Assembly (NCBI GenBank): GCA_021732415.1
Contig: JAKFVC010000011.1
Location: forward strand, 1-49,162
Reading direction: 5' to 3'
DNA length: 49,162 nucleotides
DNA from: Planctomycetaceae bacterium
GTDB lineage: Bacteria > Planctomycetota > Planctomycetia > Planctomycetales > Planctomycetaceae
In this document: positions 1 through 6,367 of the stretch, piece after piece
Layout of the letters: each line of letters opens with the position of its first letter
Position numbering within the stretch: position 1 is the first letter of the stretch
Position numbers and translations under genes: made by a program
The notes under the pieces: generated by a model
The model's input: only the letters and a program-made list of their open reading frames with translations
What the model was told of the DNA's origin: nothing
Database searches by the model: none

Positions 1-1
1 A

Positions 2-190
2 GTGGTCACCAAGCGGCCTCTCCCGAAAAAACTGCCGCAGCTATCCGAGATCATGCAGTTGCTGTCGCAACTGGGGGGCTACAACAACCGAGCCACTGAA
101 GCCCCAGCAGGACCTCAACCGATTTGGGTCGGGCTTCGAAGAATGACCGACTTCGCAACTGCCTGGATTGCTTTCGGTCCAGAAAATTGA
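2..190 (+). CDS. C-terminal end of an IS4-family (Tn5-like) transposase, partial
   Basis: The open frame enters from the left edge and stops at 188-190, so only the last 62 or so residues are present. The segment LSQLGGYNNR followed by PIWVGLRRMTDFATAW resembles the conserved C-terminus of Tn5-like IS4 transposases, where a 'LGG' stretch and a 'W-x-GL-R-L-x-D' stretch follow the catalytic YREK region. The catalytic residues themselves lie outside the window, so activity cannot be judged. GTG at position 2 is only the first in-frame start codon visible, not a believable true start. No terminal inverted repeat can be identified with confidence in the 107 bases before the next gene. The neighbour at 298 is on the opposite strand and converges on it. 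Confidence 0.72.
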   Translation: MVTKRPLPKKLPQLSEIMQLLSQLGGYNNRATEAPAGPQPIWVGLRRMTDFATAWIAFGPEN

Positions 191-297
191 ATTCGTTGTG
201 TATAAGTGACAGGCTCCTCAACCACCGGCTACTCTCTGCAATCCCTCCGGGATAAGGACTTCAATGGATCACTCGCCCCAGTCCGCCATGACCATGC

Positions 298-1713
298 TTA
301 CTCTTTAGGCTCGGCCCCCACCTCCGCCTCGCGGTCCTCAATCCTTAACTGTTCCATCCGCCGATAAAGCCGCGCCCGGTTGATGCCCAACAGTTCTGCC
401 GCCTTCGTCTTGTTGTAGCGGCTTCGCTCCAGCGCCAACTGAATCGCGTTTGTTTCCACCCTGGTCAACATCTCGTCCAAGGGCAGCGGGCGAATTGCAT
501 TCGGGGGCGGTGTGTCTTGAGCCTGCAGGGCCGTCCGAAAGCGAAAGGGCAAGTCGGCCAGCTTCACGGTGATGTCTGTTGCGACTGACGAAGCCTCCTG
601 AATCACACGTCGCAGCTCATCCAGGTTCCCCGGCCAGTTGTAGCGAGAAAAGACCGGCCAGACATCTGCTGCAAAACCCGTCAATTGCTTGGGATGTCGG
701 CGATTGTGCTCTTCGAGAAAGTGCTGCGCCAACAGAGGCAAGTCGTCCTCACGTTCGGCGAGCGGCGGCAGTTCGATCGTCAATGTTGTCAACCGAGACT
801 CTAGGTCCGCTCGCAGAACTCCGGCTGCAACTGCGGCAGATAGCGGCCGCTTACCCGCTGAGATAATCCGCAACCCGGGGTTGTCTACGGACTGCGTGTT
901 TCTCAACGCAGTCGCCAGTTTCTCCTGCAGATCACGCGGCAGCAGTTCTACCTCAGACAGATAGACCGTACCAGGCTGAGGTCTCACCCCCGGGGCGACC
1001 CCAGCCAGATGAACTTCAATCAAGCGGCTGAGCACACGGTCCATTTCTTCGGCGTCGAGTTGTTCGCATTCCAAGGGCACAAACCAGCCGGCTTTCAGGG
1101 CCCCGCCGTAATGAATGACACGGGCGAGATGTTCCTTGCCGGTGCCTGACAAGCCGACCAGGCACACTTGGATCGTCGTCCGAATGGCCAGTTCCAACTG
1201 GGTCAGCACCTTGTTCATCGCCGGGCTGCGAGTCACCAGGGTTTCTTCCCCGAATCGGCTACGCAACTGCCCGCGAATGGCAGCCAGTTCGGCGTGCAGT
1301 TGCAAGACCGGTGAGATCGGCGGGGCCGGGGGTAATGCCTTCAGCGGCGTGACGACACCCAGCACGGCGGCGACCTTCTCTTGAGGCCCGCGCAACGGAA
1401 AGAAATGGATCAAGCGGGGCAGGGCAGCGCCATGCTTCGGAGTCAGGTAGGCCGGGAGTTGTAATTCCTGACCACGCCAGACTTCCGGGGGAGGACAGAT
1501 AGCTCCCGTGACCGCCTCTAGATTGGAGCTGGCCGCCGTCGTGGCGTACTGACACGTCTGCCCCACGATGTCAGCCGCCGACCAACCCGTCAATCGCTCG
1601 CAACCGGCGTTGAAATAGACCACGCTCTGGTCGGCCGCGATCACGAATACGGGAATCGAAGTTTGCCCTACCCACCGCTCAAACTGACTGCGTTTGCGAG
1701 GGCTGGGAGGCAT
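298..1713 (-). CDS. PAS / AAA+ / Fis-HTH transcriptional regulator, NtrC-like but without the GAFTGA loop
   Basis: 471 residues. A PAS-like sensor domain lies at about 12-125 (VFVIAADQSVVYFN, LTGWSAADIVGQ), an AAA+ domain at about 160-390, and a Fis-type helix-turn-helix at the C-terminus (NKTKAAELLGINRARLYRRM, about 434-453). Walker A is GLSGTGKE at 187-194. Walker B reads TVYLSE at 249-254, so the usual Asp of LFLDE is Ser. Between FVPLECEQL and Walker B, where true sigma-54 activators carry the GAFTGA loop, there is a shortened unrelated stretch. The C-terminal half of the AAA+ domain (ESRLTTLTIELPPLAEREDDLPLLA, NWPGNLDELRRV, given in pieces) is well conserved. I infer a DNA-binding regulator derived from the NtrC family that probably neither activates sigma-54 polymerase nor hydrolyses ATP normally. 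No partner kinase is adjacent. The start is the ATG at 1713. Confidence 0.88.
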   Translation of the reverse strand: MPPSPRKRSQFERWVGQTSIPVFVIAADQSVVYFNAGCERLTGWSAADIVGQTCQYATTAASSNLEAVTGAICPPPEVWRGQELQLPAYLTPKHGAALPRLIHFFPLRGPQEKVAAVLGVVTPLKALPPAPPISPVLQLHAELAAIRGQLRSRFGEETLVTRSPAMNKVLTQLELAIRTTIQVCLVGLSGTGKEHLARVIHYGGALKAGWFVPLECEQLDAEEMDRVLSRLIEVHLAGVAPGVRPQPGTVYLSEVELLPRDLQEKLATALRNTQSVDNPGLRIISAGKRPLSAAVAAGVLRADLESRLTTLTIELPPLAEREDDLPLLAQHFLEEHNRRHPKQLTGFAADVWPVFSRYNWPGNLDELRRVIQEASSVATDITVKLADLPFRFRTALQAQDTPPPNAIRPLPLDEMLTRVETNAIQLALERSRYNKTKAAELLGINRARLYRRMEQLRIEDREAEVGAEPKE

Positions 1714-1731
1714 CTGGAGACCCCGTGGAAA

Positions 1732-1866
1732 AATGACTAATGTCTAAATCCTAATGACTAAATGTCGAATGACCAGATCGCGATGTGGAAGCAAACCCAA
1801 TCTGAGCCGCCCCGTCATTCCCGTCTGGCCATCCTTTTAGTCATTCGGATTTAGACATTAGTCATT
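1732..1866. repeat. Inverted repeat, 20-bp perfect arms
   Basis: Arms 1732-1751 and 1847-1866 are exact reverse complements (arm begins AATGACTAATGTC). A weaker second pair of TAATGACTAAA-type sequence lies just inside. It fills the gap between the small membrane protein gene (ending 1871) and the regulator start at 1713, both leftward. The A+T-rich arms are unlike the G+C-rich palindromes elsewhere in the window. It could form a hairpin in the read-through transcript. Confidence 0.85.
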
Positions 1867-1870
1867 ACGT

Positions 1871-2044
1871 TTAGCGTCCCAGGAGCCAGTTATAGCGGCC
1901 GCATTCTATTGCCAGGAAGATAATTCCAGTGGTCAATGCTGCCATGGAAATGAACAGCATCGCGACGTACACATCTGGATCCGCGGCCTGGCCCTTCGCC
2001 TTCTTGGCGCCACCCTTCGCGCTAGTTGAGCTTCGTCGTGACAT
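1871..2044 (-). CDS. Small single-span membrane protein, 57 residues, overlapping the gene before it
   Basis: Translation from the ATG at 2042-2044 gives 57 residues: a basic, Ser/Lys/Gly-rich N-terminus (MSRRSSTSAKGGAKKAKGQ), then one hydrophobic span at about 27-46 (VAMLFISMAALTTGIIFLAI) and a short tail ending NWLLGR. The start lies 23 bases inside the end of the upstream coiled-coil gene and is preceded by a good ribosome binding site (AAGGGAGA) with close spacing, so translational coupling is likely. It is the last gene of a three-gene leftward operon of membrane-anchored proteins. I do not recognise a named family. The overlap, the strong ribosome binding site and the clean transmembrane segment argue that it is real rather than a chance frame. 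Confidence 0.78.
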   Translation of the reverse strand: MSRRSSTSAKGGAKKAKGQAADPDVYVAMLFISMAALTTGIIFLAIECGRYNWLLGR

Positions 2045-2876
2045 TGTCTCCCTTTTCTACCAGACCACTCTTTTCATACAGTTCACACACGGCGGCATCG
2101 GCTGTGATCCCCATGATGCGGGCCTTACCGAGAAACTTCGGCTTCTCGCCACCGCGATAGACAAACAAAATGTTACCCATCGACAGACCGTCATTTTCGC
2201 CGATCGAAATCTCGATCAACAAATCACCGCCGTTTTTCTGCTTCTTCGTATCCATGACTACGCCGTCCACCTTCGGGGGCGGGTTCTTGGCCTTCTGAAA
2301 GTCTTCGATTTCCAGCGGCAGACCGCGTGAGTTCAACACGTCGCGATACTGCTGATTAACGGCCAGCAACGTCTTGTTCTGACCCGCCAGGCGTTCGATC
2401 TTGGTGTCCTGTTCGAAGATCTTGTCCTCGAGAGCCGCCTTGGCCTTGTACTGCTCATCACGATCGGCCAGAGCCGCCTTCAGCTTCTCACGCACGATCT
2501 TGACTTCGTTTTGACGGGCATTCGAATCGTCCACCAGATCGGTGTTGATCTGCGATTTCTGCTGGGCTTCTTCCGACAACCGCTTGTTTTCGGCCGTCAG
2601 GAGGGTGTTCTGCTGGCCGAGCTGCGATGCCTTGGCAGTCGCCTCACGAGCTTTCTCCTGCTCGGCCTTTAAATCGGCATTGAACTTGTCGGCAGCCGCC
2701 TTCGATTCCTGGTCGAGCTTGGCATAGTCCGCGTTCTTGGCGTCCAGTTGCTTCTGGACGGCTTCGGTCTTGGCTTTCCAGTTGGTCTGATAGGTACTGA
2801 CGGCCGCGGCAAACGCCATCAGGCAGACGCTGAGCACCAGTTGCAATACGACCAGAATCTTACCGATATAGGACAT
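2022..2876 (-). CDS. Membrane-anchored coiled-coil protein, function unknown
   Basis: 284 residues from the ATG at 2876, chosen over the in-frame ATG at 2906 because an AGGGGAACGGG ribosome binding site sits just before it and the product then begins with a transmembrane anchor (about residues 5-28, IGKILVVLQLVLSVCLMAFA). Residues of about 30-185 are Lys/Glu/Ala/Gln-rich with heptad-like spacing, typical of a long coiled coil. About 85 C-terminal residues look folded (DGVVMDTKKQKNGGDLLIEI, GLSMGNILFVYRG), reminiscent of a small beta domain. The topology suggests a short cytoplasmic start, one span and an extracytoplasmic coiled coil. It follows a gene of the same architecture (starting 3927) and overlaps the next small gene by 23 bases. 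The shared N-terminal pattern (ISKILAVF / IGKILVVL) suggests the two large proteins are distant paralogues that may assemble together. No enzymatic motif is visible. Confidence 0.85.
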   Translation of the reverse strand: MSYIGKILVVLQLVLSVCLMAFAAAVSTYQTNWKAKTEAVQKQLDAKNADYAKLDQESKAAADKFNADLKAEQEKAREATAKASQLGQQNTLLTAENKRLSEEAQQKSQINTDLVDDSNARQNEVKIVREKLKAALADRDEQYKAKAALEDKIFEQDTKIERLAGQNKTLLAVNQQYRDVLNSRGLPLEIEDFQKAKNPPPKVDGVVMDTKKQKNGGDLLIEISIGENDGLSMGNILFVYRGGEKPKFLGKARIMGITADAAVCELYEKSGLVEKGDNVTTKLN

Positions 2877-3033
2877 TGTCCCGTTCCCCTGCTGACAGTA
2901 GGCCAATCCCTGCCTCGAGTGTGTAATCAGGCCATCCGTGCGCCCTGCTGATCATGTCTAATGTACCATCGAATTCGTCCAGTCTGACAGCCCAGTCACT
3001 GAGTTGCCAGCGTCTGAATCAACGCACCCCAGC

Positions 3034-3927
3034 CTATTCTGATTCCTTCTTTTCTGGTTCAGGAGTCTCCGGCTCTGCAGGCTTTTCCGTCGCGGGCTTT
3101 TCCGCGGCTGGTTTCTCTTCGGCTGGTTTCTCTTCGGCCGGTTTTTCTTCTGCGGGTTTCTCAGGGTCCGCTTTCTCTTCTGCTGCTGGCTTCTCTTCTG
3201 GGGCTGGCTTTGCTGCCCCCTTGGGCTGTTCACCGCCAGCGGGCTTTGCACCTAGCTCATCGCCGTAGCCGCCGACAGTTGCACCGTCGTCTATCAACAA
3301 TGCTCGCCGCGTCTGGGCTCGCTCAAGATTGGCTTTCGCCTGATAGACCAGAGCCTTCAGACGCCCCAGTTCTTCGGTCGCCACTTCACGCTGCGCCTTC
3401 AGCTCTTCCAGCTGGTTCTTGATCAGAATGTATTCTTGCGCCCGGAGCTTCAACACAGCGAGATCGTCGGTCTGTTTTTTCGACTCCATCGTGAAGTTTT
3501 GCGAGAGCTGATTCATCTGCTCCATCAGTTCCGCAAACTGCTTGTCGAGATCCGCTTCACGGCGCTTCATCGCATCCAGGTCGACATCAATCAAGACCTT
3601 GGCCTCGGCGATCCGACTCTTGTTCCTAGCGATCTCAGTGTCCAGCACTGTCTGCTGGGCACGTTCTGTTTCCAGCAACTTCTTTTGAGCGCTCACGATG
3701 GCGGCGGGAAGAATCGGCCCGCCACCCATATCCGAGCCGTCGGTCCGCTTTTTCGCGGTCCACGGAGCCTGCGGATTGGCACGCTCGAAGGACACTTCAC
3801 TCAGCTCTTTCGATTTCTGCACCCAATTGGGACCGCCGGCCGAGACGTTGGCCATGATGATCGCCATGAACGCCACACTGGCGATCGTGACGAAAACGGC
3901 GAGAATCTTGCTGATCAAAGTGGTCAT
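3034..3927 (-). CDS. Membrane-anchored coiled-coil protein with Pro/Glu/Lys-rich tail
   Basis: 297 residues from the ATG at 3927, preceded by CCGGAG at good spacing; an in-frame ATG at 3984 would add 19 residues ahead of the anchor and lacks support. The N-terminus is a transmembrane anchor (about 3-28, TLISKILAVFVTIASVAFMA). A long coiled coil covers about 75-220. The C-terminal 65 residues are low complexity, made of PAEEKPAEEK-type repeats, and are probably disordered. The anchor and coiled-coil plan matches the next gene (2022-2876), so the pair looks like an old duplication. It is the first gene of the operon, with about 610 bases of repeat-rich sequence upstream that separate it from the divergent STAS gene. 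Function is unknown; a role in envelope organisation would be inference only. Confidence 0.85.
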   Translation of the reverse strand: MTTLISKILAVFVTIASVAFMAIIMANVSAGGPNWVQKSKELSEVSFERANPQAPWTAKKRTDGSDMGGGPILPAAIVSAQKKLLETERAQQTVLDTEIARNKSRIAEAKVLIDVDLDAMKRREADLDKQFAELMEQMNQLSQNFTMESKKQTDDLAVLKLRAQEYILIKNQLEELKAQREVATEELGRLKALVYQAKANLERAQTRRALLIDDGATVGGYGDELGAKPAGGEQPKGAAKPAPEEKPAAEEKADPEKPAEEKPAEEKPAEEKPAAEKPATEKPAEPETPEPEKKESE

Positions 3928-4255
3928 TAAACAACTCCGGAAGCCCCGGACCGAAAAAGTCGGCACAGTTTGCCATGAGGTCAAACCGTACTGTCACGTA
4001 CGTTGAAGCTGGATCGGCGATTTGAGCATTCCTGCCGCAAGCAAGTTTCCGCCTAGCACATATCGAGAACAATATGCACGCCAAGCATCGCCGGTAGGAC
4101 CTGCACGATTGGTGGAATCCATTCCGGGTTGCGGCGGACGAAAGGACTTCCATCCGCAGTAGATACGTCTCTTATTATAGGGGTCCCAAAAAACGGGTGT
4201 CAATCGGCGAGATCGCATTCGGCGCAGAGTCGGCAAGTTTTACCAGCACCGCACC

Positions 4256-4488
4256 GTGGGACGGGTCTCCAGGCCCGTCCGTCCAGCAGCACTGCCAGAG
4301 CAACCGTTGTAACCGAACGACTGGTCCGTATTTCAACGCTCCAAAACTTGGCATTTCTTCGTGCCCTTCGTGACCTTCTGTTCAAAACCGATTGAGATTG
4401 GAACAGAAGGTCACAAAGGACACGAAGGTGTTCAAGCCATTAAGACGGCAAATACGCGGGGACGGACGGGCCTGGAGACCCGTCCCAC
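4256..4488. repeat. Nested palindromes: outer GGACGGG-element pair around a second hairpin family
   Basis: Outer arms 4256-4284 and 4460-4488 are exact 29-base inverted copies of an element with core GGACGGGTCTCCAGGCCCG, which is itself a 7-base stem-loop. Inside lies a different palindrome, 4357-4383 against 4401-4427 (arm begins CTTCGTGCCCTTCGTGACC), with two mismatches in 27. The composite fills the gap between divergent genes starting at 3927 and 4628, so it lies upstream of both rather than at their ends. The rest of 3928-4627 holds no convincing coding sequence. Confidence 0.88.
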
Positions 4489-4612
4489 GATGCGACACAA
4501 TCTCTTTAAAAACAGAGGTTACAGCGCATTCCAAGCGTGTCTATGGCATTCGCAGTCGGTCTGCTAACATCTCGAACCGTTTCAGGACAGCTGCGTCTTG
4601 CTGATCACGGCC

Positions 4613-4618
4613 AGGGAG
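4613..4618 (+). promoter_or_regulatory. Ribosome binding site that sets the STAS gene start
   Basis: AGGGAG lies 9 bases before the GTG at 4628. No comparable site precedes the upstream TTG at 4598. Confidence 0.6.
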
Positions 4619-4627
4619 TTTATCCAG

Positions 4628-5089
4628 GTGGACTCATTAGAATCCCCTTTTCACTTCGAGCGACACGAGAACCATGGCGTGGTCTCGTTCAACCCCCTGA
4701 TCAACGAAGGTCAATGGGGCACGGTCATGGAGGTCGGTCACGAAATCCTGGCGCTGATGGAATCTCTGCCCGGCCAGGCACTGATCGTCGACCTGTCGCG
4801 ACTCAAGTACATCGGCAGCCCGCAAGTGGCCCTGATGGTCCGGCTGTGGAAGTCGCTGAAACGCTTTCAAGGACGGATGTCGGTGGAGTGCCCACCCGGC
4901 ACAGTGCGTGATTCCCTGCAGACAGCAGGCCTACGCTCCTTGTGGCAGATCGTCGAAACCCGCGAACTGGCATTAGCAGCGGTCGGTGTGGAAGTGGAAA
5001 AAATCTCTCCCACCAGCTACTCCCCCTGGAACTGGTTTCGAGTCAGCTCCAACTGGCTGTTACCCCGCGGAACCAATCGCGCCGGCTAA
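4628..5089 (+). CDS. STAS-domain protein (anti-sigma-factor-antagonist type)
   Basis: 153 residues from the GTG at 4628. The core IVDLSRLKYIGSPQVALMVR matches the STAS pattern 'DLSxLxxIDSxGL-x-L'. The Ser in IGSP stands near the position phosphorylated in SpoIIAA-type antagonists, although the usual Asp-Ser-Ser is changed. The segment RFQGRMSVECPPGTVRDSLQ fits the later strand-helix of the fold. Such proteins usually bind an anti-sigma factor or a serine kinase in a partner switch. No kinase, phosphatase or sigma factor is adjacent, so the partner is unknown. The 2-hydroxyacid dehydrogenase follows 82 bases later on the same strand. Confidence 0.75.
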   Translation: MDSLESPFHFERHENHGVVSFNPLINEGQWGTVMEVGHEILALMESLPGQALIVDLSRLKYIGSPQVALMVRLWKSLKRFQGRMSVECPPGTVRDSLQTAGLRSLWQIVETRELALAAVGVEVEKISPTSYSPWNWFRVSSNWLLPRGTNRAG

Positions 5090-5171
5090 GCCGATAGACG
5101 AGGGGTCGAGACGCTCGCTAAATTACTCTCCGTGTTTGCCTCCTTAGAAATCCCTGTGCCCCGAGAGTTCT

Positions 5172-6155
5172 ATGTCCAAAGTGCTGATTGCTCCCGCTGC
5201 GTTCTTCCGCGTCCCGGGCCCGTATGTCAGGTTGTTGCAGGAGGCGGGCCTCGAAGTTGTCTACCCGCCCGCGGCCGATCCGCGGACTGAAGCCGACACG
5301 TTGTCCTGCCTGCAGGGGGTCTCGGCCATCATCGCCGGGGGCGAGTTTCTCAACGAGAAATTGCTAGGCCAGCTTCCCGATCTGCGGGTCATCGCCCGTG
5401 CGGGAGTCGGCTACGACCGCGTCGACATTCCGGCCGCCACCAAGCGCAACATTGCCGTCACGATTACTCCGAATGCCAATCACGAAAGCGTGGCCGAACA
5501 TGCGCTGGGCCTGTTGCTGGCCCTCTCCCGCAACATCGTCGGGCATCATCAGGATGTTTTGGACGGAGACTGGTCACGTCGCCCCATGGTTCCCTTGCGA
5601 GGCATGACGCTGGGACTGGTGGGACTCGGTCGAATCGGGCGCAGCGTGGCCGCCCGAGCCCAAGCGTTTCGGCTCCGCGTGATTGCTCATGATCAGTTTG
5701 TCGACCCGGAACTGGCGAAGCGGTTGAACGTGGAACTGGTCGATTTGCCGACTCTGCTGGCCCAGTCGGACTATGTCAGCCTGCACGCCCCCATGACGGA
5801 ATCGACCAGCGGCCTCATCAACCGCAAGACCTTGGCGCAGATGAAGCCGGGCAGCTTCCTCATCAATACCTCCCGGGGCGGCCTGGTGGTCGAAGAGGAC
5901 CTGGCCGCCGCATTGCAGTCTGGTCATCTGGCCGGAGCGGCTCTGGACGTGTTCGACGTCGAACCGACACCAGTCTCCAACCCACTGTTAAAATCGCCCA
6001 ATCTGATCCTGACGCCCCATCTGGCGAGCGGCGATTATCAATCGATGGAGGACATGGGAACCGAATCAGCCACCAATATCATCGCCCTCTACCAGGGCGG
6101 CTGGCCGGAAGGCGCGGTCGTCAACGCACAGATCCGCCCGACGTTCCGCTGGTAG
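5172..6155 (+). CDS. D-isomer-specific 2-hydroxyacid dehydrogenase (phosphoglycerate dehydrogenase-like, short form)
   Basis: 327 residues. The NAD-binding motif GLGRIG is at 151-156, within MTLGLVGLGRIGRSVAARA. The family signature RAGVGYDRVDIPAATKRNI is at about 76-94. The catalytic triad can be placed: Arg235 in NTSRGG, Glu264 in DVFDVEP and His283 in TPHLAS. The family reduces 2-keto acids to D-2-hydroxy acids, or the reverse, with NAD(P)H. There is no C-terminal ACT domain, so this is not the long, serine-regulated SerA form. The substrate could be 3-phosphoglycerate, glyoxylate or hydroxypyruvate and cannot be fixed from sequence. The protein is cytosolic. The Shine-Dalgarno before ATG 5172 is weak (GAGAG). 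Confidence 0.93.
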   Translation: MSKVLIAPAAFFRVPGPYVRLLQEAGLEVVYPPAADPRTEADTLSCLQGVSAIIAGGEFLNEKLLGQLPDLRVIARAGVGYDRVDIPAATKRNIAVTITPNANHESVAEHALGLLLALSRNIVGHHQDVLDGDWSRRPMVPLRGMTLGLVGLGRIGRSVAARAQAFRLRVIAHDQFVDPELAKRLNVELVDLPTLLAQSDYVSLHAPMTESTSGLINRKTLAQMKPGSFLINTSRGGLVVEEDLAAALQSGHLAGAALDVFDVEPTPVSNPLLKSPNLILTPHLASGDYQSMEDMGTESATNIIALYQGGWPEGAVVNAQIRPTFRW

Positions 6156-6163
6156 CTGTATTC

Positions 6164-6178
6164 GTGGGACGGGTCTCC
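6164..6178 (+). repeat. Truncated copy of the GGACGGG element
   Basis: GTGGGACGGGTCTCC matches the first half of the element at 4256 exactly and then diverges, as if one half were deleted or replaced. It begins 9 bases after the dehydrogenase stop. Confidence 0.7.
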
Positions 6179-6367
6179 ACGAGATCTGATCCATCCGTTG
6201 GATCAAAATCGGCGTAAGGTATAATGCCGGCCGTAGGATAACTGCGGCCGCAAGTTGATCCAGGACTTGTGGTTTCGACGCAAGTTCTGCTTTAATCTGG
6301 TTTTACATCGCGGATTTTGTCGGCCCGTCGCGACGAGTTCGAAACACGCAATTTGCAGGAATATGGC

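Noticed and set aside
2954-3268. Plus-strand frame with AGFSSAGFSSAGFS repeats
   Set aside because: It is the reverse-strand reading of the PAEEKPAEEK repeats of the coiled-coil gene, which has a start, anchor and ribosome binding site.
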